Shown here piece by piece: positions 35,375 through 47,189 of a DNA stretch of 64,000 nucleotides (the stretch's first letter is position 1; each line of letters starts with the position of its first letter). The DNA comes from Ceratotherium simum simum. Taxonomy: Eukaryota > Chordata > Mammalia > Perissodactyla > Rhinocerotidae. Location of the stretch: contig NW_004454171.1 of the NCBI RefSeq assembly GCF_000283155.1, positions 14,700,009 to 14,764,008 on the forward strand, given 5' to 3'. Under the pieces are notes generated by a model. It ran no database searches and had not been told where the DNA came from. It worked only from the letters and a program-made list of their open reading frames with translations. Made by a program: the position numbers and the translations under genes.

Positions 35375-35545
35375 AGTTATATTTTATTAAGCTCTTAATT
35401 GTATTTCATACTTTGTACTAAGTGATTTACGTACATGATCTCATTTAATACACACAACTCAATCATTTACATTTTGCACAGACACTTAAAGCTACAAACT
35501 GGCAGAGCCAAGATTTAAAATGAGGTCTATCTACCTCCAAAGTTA
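35375..35545 (-). repeat. MIR SINE, antisense
   Basis: TGTACTAAGTGATTTACGTA, ATGATCTCATTTAATACACA and ACTGGCAGAGCCAAGATTTA. Confidence 0.75.
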
Positions 35546-35999
35546 ACTCTCCCTAATATAGAAATTAGTTCTTAAAAATCAATGGTTTGTGTATAACTCA
35601 TCCGAAATTTGTGAACATGGTTTTATTTTTATTTCAGTCTTAAAAATGTAACATTACCAGCAAATTCAGTATTCTGTTAAGAAAGCAGAAATACTAAGTT
35701 AATAATTCTCTTAGGTGAAAAGATTGCAGGATTATTGATAATGTTTATCATGTACTTTGCAAGCTTATCACAGAGGTTCTCAAAATCGAGAGTACATAAA
35801 TGTTGGACAGTGAAGCTTCCTCTGTTAACACAATACTAACTTATTTTCTGAATTACACAGCCTTAAAGAAAATTTCTCTTGATATTTTTACTACTCGTTG
35901 TAGGAAAAAAATATAGAAGCACCCCAACAACATTTAAAATTACTAGAGATCTCATCACTCACACATAATTTGGTTCAATTATCAGTGTACATCACTTAC

Positions 36000-36330
36000 A
36001 TGCATTTCTAGGAGCATTAAATCATTGCACATACTGTTTTATGAACTCCTTTTGTTCCACTTAAGTACACACTGAAAAAAATTCGTGAACTATCCCTCTA
36101 CAAAGTTATTTTAAATGTCTGTAGAGTATACTACTTATAACTAAATCATGACTTATATAGTCAATTTGTTTTTGAGGTTTTTTCCAATGTTTTTGACAAT
36201 ATAAATAGTGTCATGATGAGTATCTTTCCTGCTAACCTGATGGGAATATCTCTGATTAGTTCCTTTTATAAATTCTCAGAAGTGGAATTACTGGGTCAAA
36301 AAGAATGCACAAATTATTCACTAAACACCT
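36000..36330 (-). repeat. Old L1 (L1M) fragment, antisense
   Basis: TTTTTTCCAATGTTTTTGAC, AGAAGTGGAATTACTGGGTC and AAAAAGAATGCACAAATT are the reverse complement of the L1M 3' region. Confidence 0.75.
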
Positions 36331-36834
36331 AAAATGTCTAGAACAGTGGTAGATGCTGTGTTGAAGGACATATGACCAAAGAAAGGTATACAACATGGTT
36401 TCTGGTTCATACGGGAGATAAAAACCACTTCAGAAGAAAGGGATTTTCAGTGTAGGTTGGAAAGGTGAGGAAAATACATCGACGTAAGATTTGATATAGG
36501 TTTCAAATAAACATTCTAAACATGAACAAAATAGAATAGGTATAATCCAACTATAAAATTATTCAAGAAAACTATTTTGTTTGTGCAAAACAAAAAAATT
36601 TATACTTACTCCTATAGTTTTTGACTAGGTTAAAAGAAAAAACATTTTCCATAATAATACCTGAAAATTTATAATGAAATCTAACAAATACCATGTAACT
36701 GGGGTTTTAAAAATTTCATCCAATTTTACATTCTTTTATAATTCGTTGATGTCTCAATCTTACCCCTAAAAATGTTGAACAAAGAGTAATAACTTTATCA
36801 ATATTCTGCTTTCTTTCTAGAATACTTTCTCATA

Positions 36835-36930
36835 TCGTGAATCAATTATGTGATCTTAAATACATCACCTGGTTTCTCTGGGCCTTTGTTTCCTCATTTG
36901 TAAAATGATAGCTAAGGGTTTGTCCTCTAA
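36835..36930 (+). repeat. MIR SINE fragment
   Basis: TGTGATCTTAAATACATCAC, CTGGGCCTTTGTTTCCTCAT and TTGTAAAATGATAGC. Confidence 0.7.
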
Positions 36931-37539
36931 AATTGTAGAATCTTTGTACTTGCTTGCCTGAAACAACTGACGCTGACATTGGGGAAAAAATAATGATTTA
37001 AAAAACTCCTCCGTATTGTGGTTCTTCTGATCATTGTCCCTCCTGACTTTCTCCACTAACTTTTAGGATTCCTAAGTTTAAGGGAAATCTATACAAATTA
37101 GTCCTAACTGAAATTGCTTTTCTATGCAGTTGCTCAAAGATTTCCTTATAAATGAAAATAATAAGGCAGTTCTATGACTGTAACAGAATAATTGAATACT
37201 TAGTTCTCATAGGAAAATCTTTAATGTTGGTGCTCTAATATGAGGCATCTATCCAGAGGACAAAGGGGCCTAGAAACCTGGTCATCATGTCTGGCTCTGC
37301 CATGAAGTGTGATGGGTCACAGCCCAGTATTTACACTTCTTCCTCGAGGCTCAGATATTTTCAAATCTGTGTTGGTTTTAGAATGACTAATTCAAATTGT
37401 TACAGAAACTGATAGGGGCCACAGGGTCACTTGCTAACAGAGCAGAATGGATGCTGAAAATTGAAAAATTCAAACCAGACAGTAGTGTTAATCCACTGCA
37501 GAGATTCAGGCAGAGATGCCTTAAAATATTACTGAGCGT

Positions 37540-37790
37540 GATGCGTGGGTGATCTTTAATTTCATTTCTGGGAATTATTTATGTGATTAATCACATTCAG
37601 AAGTAAACGTTCACACGGATATGTCGGCACTGGGGGCGCCTTGCAAGCAGGTATTCTCCCTAATTACTCCTTCGGTACTATTAATTGAACAGTCATCCAG
37701 ATCTGTCTCAATGGTCTGTGGCAAGATAATTAGCTGAAATATCCACAAACAAACCTGCAGGGCACCCTCAGTTAGCAGTGTACACACACT
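37540..37790. promoter_or_regulatory. Candidate conserved regulatory element (TAAT cluster)
   Basis: A repeat-free, intronic stretch with at least five homeodomain-type cores in about 200 bp: CTTTAATTTC, the palindrome TGATTAATCA, CTAATTAC, TTAATTGA and ATAATTAG. Regulatory function is inference from motif density only. Confidence 0.25.
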
Positions 37791-38009
37791 GCAGCTGGAG
37801 ACCTCTCTTCAAGCTCAGAGAGCAGAGCAGATAGTGCTTTTTGCGGATTAAATGAACCCTTGAAGGAAGGTACGAGGCATGAGTACGAGAGAAAAGGGGC
37901 TGATTTTGAAACTCAAGGCCTAGCTAGAAGACACCGGTGGTGCTTGATGGCACTTGACAAGCAGTTGTTCCGAAATTTCTGGTGTTTGGTGCTGCTTTCT
38001 TCAGTGCAC

Positions 38010-38150
38010 AGTGGGGAAGTGGAAAGAGTCTGGGATCACGAGGCTTGGACAGCATCGCGGTCCCGTCACTTCCCAGCACAGGACTCAGGCAAAGTCACAT
38101 GTTTTCTTTGTTACTCACTTTCCCCCTTTGGGAAATGAAATGAACTGGAT
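38010..38150 (+). repeat. MIR SINE
   Basis: GTGGAAAGAGTCTGGGATCA, CGTCACTTCCCAGCACAGGA and GGCAAAGTCACATG. The overlapping plus frames are shadows. Confidence 0.7.
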
Positions 38151-38371
38151 TATTGTTTTTCAAGCTTCTTTTCTTTTCTTTTCTAATTAAAAAAAATTTT
38201 AAGCCACAAACACTTTGTTCCAATGAGATGTTACCTGGAAGCTGGAACAGGATCACAAAGAGTAGGTTTTCCTTCATTGTGATGGAGGGACCCATGTGTA
38301 CCCACTCTGAGCCCTGAGGGAGCCTATGGATCCTATATCTTCTCAGCGCATGTGTTTGGCAACTATAGAAC

Positions 38372-38541
38372 TAAATCTGCGTTTCTCAAACTTGACTGTG
38401 CATACAAATCACACAGGATCTCGTTAAGATACAGAGTCTGATTCAGTAGGTCGGGGAGGCCTGGGACTCTGCATTTCTAACAAGGGCCTGGGTGATGTTG
38501 AGGCTGCTGGTCCACACAACACACTTTGAATAGCGAAGGTG
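38372..38541 (+). mobile_element. MER5-type hAT-Charlie MITE
   Basis: GTTTCTCAAACTTGACTGTG, GAGTCTGATTCAGTAGGTCG, TCTGCATTTCTAACAAGG and ACACTTTGAATAGCGAAG match MER5-type consensus. Confidence 0.85.
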
Positions 38542-38784
38542 ATGATTCTCTAAGGTCTCTTCAAACAGGAGCATTCTTTAAAAGTGAGAGGAAGAAAAAA
38601 CACTCAACTTTGACCTTCCTTGTGTCTCCAGCAGACCTTTGTGGGAACTTAACACATGTCCAGCAGAGTCAACCTTTCCAAATTTAGCTTTGATAAAGGT
38701 TGACTGTTCAGTGGAATAGAGTTTTTCTCTTTTTCATACTTCTAAATACAAATTATTCTCTATTCTCCTTATTTTGTGTTGAAT

Positions 38785-38993
38785 TTTTTTTTAATTTTAT
38801 ATTTATTTATTTTTTCCCCCAAAGCCCCAGTGGATAGTTGTATGTCATAGCTGCACATCCTTCTAGTTGCTGTATGTGGGACATGGCCTCAGCATGGCCG
38901 GAGAAGCGGTGCGTCGATGTGCGCCCGGGATCCGAACCTGGGCCACCAGCAGCGGAGCGCGCGCACTTAACCGCTAAGCCACGGGGCCGGCCC
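38785..38993 (-). mobile_element. ERE-related SINE (second body type)
   Basis: A T-run, AAAGCCCCAGTGGATAGTTG, CATAGCTGCACATCCTTCTA, GGGATCCGAACCTGGGCC and a GGGGCCGGCCC head. A perfect 10-bp duplication TGTGTTGAAT lies at 38775-38784 and 38994-39003. Confidence 0.95.
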
Positions 38994-39032
38994 TGTGTTG
39001 AATATTATTTCAGTCTTAACAGTTATAAGTCT

Positions 39033-39210
39033 GGGTTGCCAGATTTAGCAAATAAAATACACAGGTCACTAGTTAAACTTGAATTTCAGGTAAATGACAA
39101 ATAATTTTTTAAAACTCTACTTCATGGGCCATACTTATACTAAAAAATTACTCATTTTTTATTTGAAATTCAAATTTACCTGAGTGTCCTATATTTTATT
39201 TGGCAACCCT
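39033..39210. mobile_element. Palindromic MITE
   Basis: The left arm starts GGGTTGCCAGATTTAGCAAA and the right arm ends TATTTTATTTGGCAACCCT. The two arms are near-complementary along their length (TGAATTTCAGGTAAATGACA against TTTGAAATTCAAATTTACC), giving a 178-bp foldback. The pattern is common in mammals; I do not name the family with certainty. Confidence 0.85.
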
Positions 39211-39214
39211 ACCT

Positions 39215-39840
39215 ATAGGGGAACACTACGGCTTTGGGCCCTGGCCAGACAAACTTGCAATCTAATTACAGTAAACTACTCCTGTTTGTGGCTGTGCCTC
39301 TTTGCTTCATGAATTGTAGGGCACTTTTTACTTAAAAAGAGTAACTCAAATTGATTTGTCTGTCTTCTGGGCTGGCCAAGAAATTCAGGCAATAACTCTT
39401 GTATGAAGCAAAGCCTGGGTGTTCTTTCACGCATTCTCTGCTCATCCGATTTTGGTTGTTCTTCCTCCTGTGTTAGTTGTCCCACTCTCCTGCAGTTGCC
39501 TCTTCTCCAATCTATACTTACTACTTGCCATTGGTATGTTACCTTCCTTCTAGAACTGTCGTATGGGCGATCCCCAAGAGTTAGTTAATATAACATAGTT
39601 GGTATGCGTCCAAGATGAAAATTGTCCCAAAGCATGTAGAGAACAGCTATGTACTGAGATTAACAAAACCATCATATTATTCATATGATTTTCTGAAAAC
39701 TAAAGTATTCTTAAAATAAAACTGAAGTGATTCTCCACTGGCTGCTAAATGAGTACAAACTCTTTAATATGGGAAGAAATATCTTTTACATTTCATTTCA
39801 ATACATTTCAAACACTTAATGTCCATTATTTTCTTTCACA
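39215..39840. other. No gene recognised (intronic)
   Basis: No repeat identified. Overlapping 61-69 codon frames on both strands look like chance. Confidence 0.4.
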
Positions 39841-39843
39841 GCC

Positions 39844-40019
39844 CAGTGGTTCTCAGACTGACTAGAAATAAAATCACCTGAGGAGATTTAAAAAAAAAGT
39901 ACTGATGTTGAGGCCTCCCTCAGTCCACTGACCAGAATCTCTGGCTGGGGTCCAGGTGAGTGTATTTTTTAAAAGTTTTTCAGGTCAGTCAGATGTCCAG
40001 TGAGGGCCGAGAACCACTG
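39844..40019 (+). mobile_element. MER5-type hAT MITE with terminal inverted repeats
   Basis: CAGTGGTTCTCAGACTGACT at one end and GAGAACCACTG at the other. Between them lie AATCACCTGAGGAGATTTAA and CAGAATCTCTGGCTGGGGTC. Confidence 0.9.
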
Positions 40020-40268
40020 CCAAACCATACTTCTCTCAGTTCTATCTCCATCCCATAGCTTCCCACTCTGTTAGCTTTTGCCTGTCATATTCCCCTAACC
40101 TGGGAGGCCACTTACTTCATCGTATTGACTTATACAAATACTATCCATTTCACATTATTTCTAAGAAAGCTTTCCAGATTCCCACCTATAGATTAGAAGT
40201 CACTTTTCACTTTCCTGTGCTGTCTCAGACATTTCTTTATATTTATCTATATTTCTCGGTGCATTTTA

Positions 40269-40562
40269 TTTATTTATTTATTTTCTTTTTGTGAGGAAGA
40301 TCCGCCCTAAGCTAACATCCATGCCAATCCTCCTCTTTTTTGCTGAGGAAGACCAGCCCTGAGGTAACATCCATTGCCAATCCTCCTCCTTTTTTCCCTT
40401 TTTGTCCCCAAAGCCCCAGTAGATAGTTGTATGTCATAGTTGCACATCCTGCTAGTTGCTGTATGTGGGACGCCACCTCAGCATGGCTGGACAAGCGGTG
40501 TGTCAGTGCGCGCCAGCAGCGGAGCACGTGCACTTAACCGCTAAGCCACAGGGCTGGCCCCA
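40269..40562 (-). mobile_element. Composite ERE SINE
   Basis: Two tandem tail modules of the first ERE type (GAGGAAGATCCGCCCTAAGC and GAGGAAGACCAGCCCTGAGG) join the body of the second type (CCCCAGTAGATAGTTGTATG). The B-box portion (CCGGGATCCGAACC in relatives) is missing between GTGCGCG and CCAGCAGCGG. A 15-bp duplication TCTCGGTGCATTTTA lies at 40254-40268 and 40563-40577. Confidence 0.93.
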
Positions 40563-40579
40563 TCTCGGTGCATTTTAGC

Positions 40580-42205
40580 ACACAGCGTGGTTGCTTATGT
40601 GGTTGCATACATATAGTGTACGTATATGTCCCACTCTATGTATTTGTCCTTGGGGTCAAGTGGCATATCCTGTTCAACTCTGAAACAGCCACAGCAGTGG
40701 TGTACCGAAGATATCTGACATCTGGAGTAGATCCTTTTTGTAACATCTGCCTCCTCTATAAGACAACATTATTTTTAGTAATAATCATGAAAGGAAATGA
40801 ATAATGATAACGGCCAGAAAAGAAATGCAGACAGTGAAAATCTTCCTGCTTTAAACTTCATAGATGTAACCATGCCAGTAAGAAACATTGCAAATAAAAA
40901 ATAAATATTCCTGTACAAAAAGGGAAAATAGAATGAATTAATGTAATTTTGAAAAAAGGGGAAAAAAACACATGAAGGAATATTGCCAAATAAGTGAACA
41001 CCACAAGGTTCAGAGAATGATTTGCACTTGGCAATAACAGAATTAAAGTAATTCAAGTTCTGTTTCTTTGTCTTTACAACCACAATGCTACCATTCTTTG
41101 TTTTGAATGTACTGTTTTAACATAGATATATGTAGTATTATCTGGTGACCCGCTGAGCCTGCACAAGTGCAAAGCACTCCAGACTCTTATGAACTTAGTC
41201 TCTAAAAGAATGCACGCAGCTGAGTCTGCTGTCAGGGGCCAAGCGTGTAACTGGGAGCTCTTTGAATTAACCTCCAGGTAGAAGGCAATGTTTACAAAAG
41301 GATAAGTAATAAAACTGTGCAAAGTTGATGTTTACATATATATTACGTTAGTAAAACTCAACAGAAACTGAATCCACTCTTTAGAATTTAGATCAGCAAA
41401 AGTTTTTAACACAATTTAGAATTTCTGGTACATAGTGATAATGAAAAGTTAAACTTAATCTAGTCAGTGTTATTATACTTTTACCATTTTCTACAAACAA
41501 CATGTGCCCTTATTACCTGCACCTGGGCAGACTGCTCCCAATGCCCTGCCCTTGGTCCCCCACTGATCTACCATGTCTAGCAAAGTGCTATGCACAAGGA
41601 AACTCAAAGGGTTTGTGTTGACCTCATAGATCTTATTCTATAGTGTACGCCCCACAAGGGGCACAGCATACAGATTCTTGAGTGACAAGCTGTCTTCTTG
41701 TCTTTCTTTTTTCCTCTTTTGACTTCAGCCCATTATTGGCTACTTTGTTTCCCACAATGAGAATGATTGGAGATACTAACTATCAATGCATTCGTGTGGG
41801 GATAACTGCATTCAGTCAGCCGATAAAGTTACTATTTAAGAACCTATATGTAAAACACAGTACTGAACTTAAGGCGTTTATAGTGTGTTTAGGGAAAATA
41901 AGATATTTGCATGCAGACACCTGATCAGGAGCTAACCAATAATACAAGCTAAAAACGCACAGACAAGAGATGTGATTGCTCAGTATAAAATCAAGTATCC
42001 ACTAACAGTTTTTGACAATAAATGCCATGAGTTTCGAGGAAAGAGACTTCCATTTGGGTGTGAGTCATGAGAGATGATTTCATAGACAGACTGAATATAA
42101 AGACAAAGGACAGAATGAAACTCCCCATCATTCCTCCTCACAGGAGTTATTCCAGGTCTTTAGAAAACATCAGCCACTGGTTTTGTGTGCTTTATTGTTT
42201 TCCCT
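40580..42205. other. No gene recognised (intronic)
   Basis: Unique-looking apart from possible L2-like text just before and after the composite ERE. No exon supported. Confidence 0.4.
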
Positions 42206-42209
42206 CCTC

Positions 42210-43556
42210 TACTTTATCCCCTCCAGCAACTTGAATGACTTCAACATGCTCTTCTTCAAGATTCTTGCTGGATCATTTTGAAGATATGTACTTCCATCTG
42301 TTCTATATTGCTCATTCTACCTCATCTCAAAACAGCCATCTCCATGGCCTGGCCACGTGATGGCACTGCACAGCCTCTAAATCCTTTAGATTCTGGAGCA
42401 TTGCCTCTCATTAATCTCTACAGTTCATCTAGGCTTCACTTAACTTCCAGCCAGTCTGAATTCCATGGTGGGCCACTTCAATCAACTTACTCTCTGTTTC
42501 CTTGTCTATCTGACAATAAATCCCGGATAAGTTTTCCCATCCTCATCATCAATCCTCATCTTCTATATTTCCTATTCCAGACCCTAAGCAGTCCCAATCA
42601 CTGCAGAAACAGTCACATATTCAGGTTAACCCAGCACCAAAGAATCACTCTTTCAGTTGGGAAGTCAGTGATGCATTCACTTCACTGCATATAACTTCTT
42701 GTCCAATCCTTAGGATACACCCAAATTCATCCAGTCCCATGCTGCCTTCCCTCAATCTTGAATTTCATCACCCATTCTTACTGAGAAGATTAAGCCATTA
42801 AGATGCTAATCCTTTCCCCTCTCTCTTCATTGATGCCTTTATATCTACTCATCCTTTCTTCTTATCTGAAATAAAAAGATATTCTTCTTCTGTTGCGTAG
42901 TCAATTGCTTCTCCTACTCAATCCTGTCTCTGCTATGAAGTTACTTCATTCCTCCCTCCTTCCCAAGCACCTTAAAACACTCCTTTCATTCTTTACCTTA
43001 TGCCTGCACTCAACATAAAAAAAAACCCTTTATTTGACTTTTCTTTGTATCTTCAGTAGTAAATCTCTCTTGAACATCTGACGGAATCTGTTGCCTTCAC
43101 ATTACAAAACCATTTTTTACCCCCTTCAATCCGGTGCCTGCTCCCTCCCTTGGACCTGCATTCCCCCAGGTTACAAATGATCTCACTGTCAAGTTAGGAC
43201 CTTTTTTCTCTTATTCTGGGACGTCTCTAGAGCACTTTACACTGCTGCCTATCCTTCACCCTTGACCATCTCCCTCTTGCTGGCTTCCTATGATGGCATA
43301 TTCTCTTGCATCTTTGTTTTTTTCCATCTTAAACTTGTCTCTGTTCCTGGTTTATAAACACTAAATGTTAACATGTTCTAAGGTTTAGTCACAAGTGCTC
43401 TAATCTCTCTCTTCCCCATAGTGTTCTTTATTCTCTCGGGTTTCAATCTCCACTATTGTAACTTCCATTATTTTCTAACCCGACTGCTTTCCCATAATCC
43501 ACTCCCTTTCTTCAGTTGCTTTTTTTGGAGAGGTCCAATTGAGATTCGACCATCAG
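42210..43556 (+). repeat. L2/CR1-like LINE tract, upstream part
   Basis: C/T-rich degraded LINE text with ACAAATGATCTCACTGTCAA, ACACTGCTGCCTATCCTTCA and CTCTTGCTGGCTTCC, as in the L2 ORF2 region. The palindromic element at 43565-44120 interrupts it and it resumes at 44129. The 138-codon frame at 42278-42694 lies inside and is not a gene. Confidence 0.65.
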
Positions 43557-43564
43557 CTCAAACC

Positions 43565-44120
43565 CCTTGCAGGACACTTGGTTCTGTCCAAAATGCCTGT
43601 AAGACATTTGGTCCACATCAAAAGGTCCTTGATATTTGGTCCTGTCCAAAACGACCATCAGACATTTGGTCCATAAGACATTTGGTCTACACCAAAATGT
43701 CCTTGACATTTGGTCTTGCCCAAAACATCCATCAGACATTTGGTCCCTAAGACATCTGGTCTACACCACAAGGTCCTTGACATTTGGTCCTATCCAAAAC
43801 ATCCATCAGACATTTGGTTTACACCAAAAGATCCTTGATATCTGGTCATATTTGGTCTTATCCAAAATGTCTGTGGAGACATTGGGTCCATGCCAAAATG
43901 TCTTTGATATTTAGTCCTGTCCAAAACTATTTGGCATGGATGAAATGTGTTCATGGACATTTTGGAAGGACCAAATGTCAAGGATCTTTTAGCGTGGACC
44001 AAATGTCTTATGAACCAAATGTCTTATGGATATTTTGGACAAGACCAAATATAGAGGACCTTTTGATGTGGACCAAATGTTTTAAGGCTGTTTTGAACAG
44101 GACCAAATGTCCACTAACTG
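43565..44120. mobile_element. Foldback element with internal tandem repeats
   Basis: About 556 bp of repeated ACATTTGGTC/GACCAAATGT text. The left end (GGACACTTGGTTCTGTCC, from 43572) is the near reverse complement of the right end (GGACCAAATGTCC preceded by TTTTGAACA). The arms match for about 190 bp. Inside the left half a unit of about 74 bp recurs roughly four times (TCCAAAAC, CATCAGACATTTGGTCC, AAGACATTTGGTCTACACC, then GTCCTTGACATTT). Flanks CTCAAACC (43557-43564) and CTCAAACA (44121-44128) form a possible 8-bp target duplication with one mismatch, and the right end reads CAG inward, as in hAT elements. The open frames full of 'FGPxQN..DIWS' repeats are translations of the tandem units, not proteins. 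No transposase is present. Confidence 0.8.
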
Positions 44121-44128
44121 CTCAAACA

Positions 44129-45150
44129 AAACCTACTTAAAATCCATACCCTCACTTTTCTTCTTAAACTAACTTTGCTTTCTGATGTGGTTAATTCTGT
44201 CACTATGAAAATTGATTTCCAAGTTGCTCAGACTTTGTACTTCGGAGTTATCTTTGCTTCTTTCTTCTTCATTCACATATGCAATGCAAAGAATCAGGAC
44301 ACCCTCCCCACTTTTACCACTAATTAGCTGTAGGAGTTTTGGAAATTGTTTAATTTCTTGGAATCTCAGTTATCTGTAAAACAGTGATAAAATAATGCCT
44401 ACATTTACGGACCTCAACGGGCAGCAGTAAGAATCAAAGATAATTAATTGAAAGCACTTTTAGACACAAAGCTTTAAGCAAACAAAAACAGCTAAATTCT
44501 ATCTTCTGCCTTCATGTGGCTCGTGAACTAGCCCCATTCCATTCTTTCTATCAATATCCTAATTCAGCTCTCAGCTATCACGTCACACGTGGACTACTGA
44601 TACAGCCTTCTAACTCTCCTCTGAGGGTTCTTTCACTCTTCTTCCAGCTTTCTCCAGCCTCCTTCCCCACCACCACTGTCAACTTCTACTTTTTTATTAC
44701 ATCATTGATTCTCACTGCCTATAGAATTAAGCCCAGATTTCATAGTTAGTTCTTCAAAGCCCATCACATTTAACCTCATCTACATTAAAGCCATTCCCAG
44801 TATTTGTCCATAGATATCAATATATAGTTGAATAAGTTGATTCATCTTGCCTTTCTTGATTTAATGCTTTTGTAAAATTATAATATACCTCTTTTCCATG
44901 TAAAATGTCATCTCCTCTTCCTCTTTGCTTAGGCACAGCATAGCACTCTTTCAAGATTCTGCTCAAACACTACCTCTTTCATGAAATTCCCCAATTAATC
45001 TCTCTCTCTTTCCTAAGAATTTTACAGTACCTGACTACACCATTTATTCAGCATTGATAATATCTTTGATGCTCATTTTATTATTATTGAATTCATACGT
45101 GGCTATTTGGCCTTTAAAGTTTTTATGTTCTATATCTCCACATATATAAC
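44129..45150 (+). repeat. L2/CR1-like LINE tract, downstream part
   Basis: AAGTTGCTCAGACTTTGTAC, TTATCTTTGCTTCTTTCTTC, CTGATACAGCCTTCTAACTC and AGAATTAAGCCCAGATTTCA continue the LINE begun at 42210. A MIR is inserted at 44300-44480. Confidence 0.7.
44300..44480 (+). repeat. MIR SINE
   Basis: ACTAATTAGCTGTAGGAGTT, ATCTCAGTTATCTGTAAAAC and AATAATGCCTACATTTACGG. Confidence 0.75.
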
Positions 45151-45163
45151 AAGCTGGCAAATA

Positions 45164-45310
45164 TGATTATACAGAGAGTGACCATATGACATTGTGCCAA
45201 TGAGGACACTTTTGAGAGTGAATGAGAGAACTATTAACCCTTATATCAGACAACAGACACAAACTGGGACAGTCCTAGGCAAACTGGGACGGATGTTTAC
45301 CCTAGTTATA
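45164..45310 (-). repeat. Unclassified old repeat, partner of 2096-2195
   Basis: CAAACTGGGACAGTCCTAGG with CAAACTGGGACGGATG, and GAGTGACCATATGACATTG at the other end. This is the reverse orientation of the motif at 2096. Confidence 0.5.
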
Positions 45311-45314
45311 CCCC

Positions 45315-46965
45315 TCTGTGATATTAAGAGCATCTACCAGATTGCACCACACAAATAGGAGCTTTAGTTTTGATTGATTGATTTTCCATGATACAAGCTG
45401 AGAAGATTCTAGTCCTCTTTAGCATTAGCCTTAGTTCATAATATTATGATGATACTGCTCGATTTTTTTGAACTACATTGCCACAACTGGTTGTTTTCTA
45501 CTAAAATAGAGTAATAATTTGCTATTAGACAGGCAATTTACTCTGAGGAAAAGTAATTTGCAGTGAGGGTGAAAACAGGCCAGATCACTGTTGCACAGCG
45601 ACTTGGTTAAAAGACAAGATAATGCTGGTCTTGTAATAAATGTTCTAATAAAAGTCAAATGTGAGTTAGTGCTGCTCTGTACAACAGTAAGACTGGCTGT
45701 GTTCCTCAAGAGGTTGTTCTCAAAAAGTTACTTGTACCTGAAGCATCAATGTGTTTCTAAGTGGGGTCAAAGAAAAGTTGGCAAGTTAAGCTCTAATTAG
45801 CCGTGACCTTCAGAATGGTAAATAGTGAGCTATTTTCTGCCCTGAAGGGGTTGTGTGCTTGAATCCACATTTAATCACAAGACTAGGAAACAACCCAATA
45901 GAATGATTTATGCCACCAAATCCAAGAGTGGACACTTTTCATTCAATGATTTAAAATAATGCTTATCAATCAGACCAGGGCAAAAATAGACCTGTAATAT
46001 TCGACTAGTATTTCATGATATATTAATTTTTGCATGTTTAAATTAAAAGTTTTAGAAAGAATTTAAAAGGCAGATAGCAAACTTTTTACCTATTTAAGGC
46101 ACTACATTGAGAAAGGGATTTCCATAATGGTGCATCTTTTTTAAATTCGAGAAACTTGATCTGTTTCTTTTGGAATTTTGGATACATACTATCTCTTGTC
46201 AAATCAACTCAGAAATTGAAATAAAAAAATAATTATGATCCTAAGAAGGGGAACAATATAGCATTAGTATAGCAGGAAAATAAAAGTTAAAGAGTATGTG
46301 CTATAGAAAATCAATTGTAGAGGTATTACAGATGCATTTATAATTATGTTTTCATACAGTGTTATAATTGACTACATCAGTGTTTAATCTGTCTTACTTA
46401 GGGCCTCTAGTGATGTTCATTAATGTCCTTTACAAAGATCCATGCAATTTCCACAAAAGCTTAGCTCAGAGTGCCAGACATTCATCCTGTGATAAAGAAG
46501 TTCTGATAACCATTCTAATGATATTATGTGATCCAGGTTATAGTCCTGAAAATAACTCCAATGTTTACAAGATTTTACAAATGAAAAAAGAAATAAAAAA
46601 GCAAGATATCCGAGATAGACCAATTAGAACCTATAATAACGACTTTTTATTGCACAATCGATGGTATTATATCCAGGGCTGGATAACATGGTTTGTGAAT
46701 TAGTTAGATCACTTCTTTTTCCCTTCCTCTTATCATTTGGATAATTCACCAACATCGGCTTAAGAAAAGAGGGTAGGGATGGGGGATAAATGAACCCCTG
46801 CAATAAATATAAGAAGGTAGGGATGGAAAATAAATGAATACCTCCAATAAATCTTGGTGTTTATACAATGCTTGGCTGAAATTAATGAATATTTTTAAAA
46901 TCAGTACTTTTAACACTATGCAGATGCAGGCTGCTTGGGAGTCAGCATATTTGGTTTCAGTTCCT
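45315..46965. other. No gene recognised (intronic)
   Basis: AT-rich. Open frames of 78 and 111 codons (45473-45709 minus, 46368-46703 plus) show no recognised domain or splice context. Confidence 0.4.
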
Positions 46966-46969
46966 GGTT

Positions 46970-47080
46970 GGGTTACATAGAGGGGTTGAGAAATTGATCA
47001 AAAGCCACAAAGTTAGTAAGTTAAAAACTAGAATTTACACAAGGTCTGCACTCTTTGCATTGCACTCTTTCTGCTGCATT
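46970..47080 (-). repeat. MIR SINE fragment, antisense
   Basis: GGGGTTGAGAAATTGATC, AAAGCCACAAAGTTAGTAAG and GTCTGCACTCTTTGCA. Confidence 0.55.
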
Positions 47081-47185
47081 TTACTGGTTCCTGGCTCTGT
47101 TACTGTCAAATACTAAGGTCTTAAGCAAATCACTTCCTATCTCTTGTTATCCACGTTTGCATGTATAAAATGAGAAAGTGGACAA
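47081..47185 (+). repeat. MIR SINE fragment
   Basis: TTCCTGGCTCTGTTACTGTC, CTTAAGCAAATCACTTCC and TAAAATGAGAAAGTGGAC. It sits head to tail with an opposite MIR. Confidence 0.6.
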
Positions 47186-47189
47186 ACAC

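Noticed and set aside
43565..44120. CRISPR-like array
   Set aside because: The units are contiguous, diverged and arranged in inverted arms, with no unique spacers; the genome is mammalian.
43421..44140. Overlapping frames with repeated FGPxQN/DIWS peptides, resembling a repeat protein
   Set aside because: The peptide periodicity is the translation of DNA tandem units; it occurs on both strands and in shifting frames, and stops fall at unit borders.
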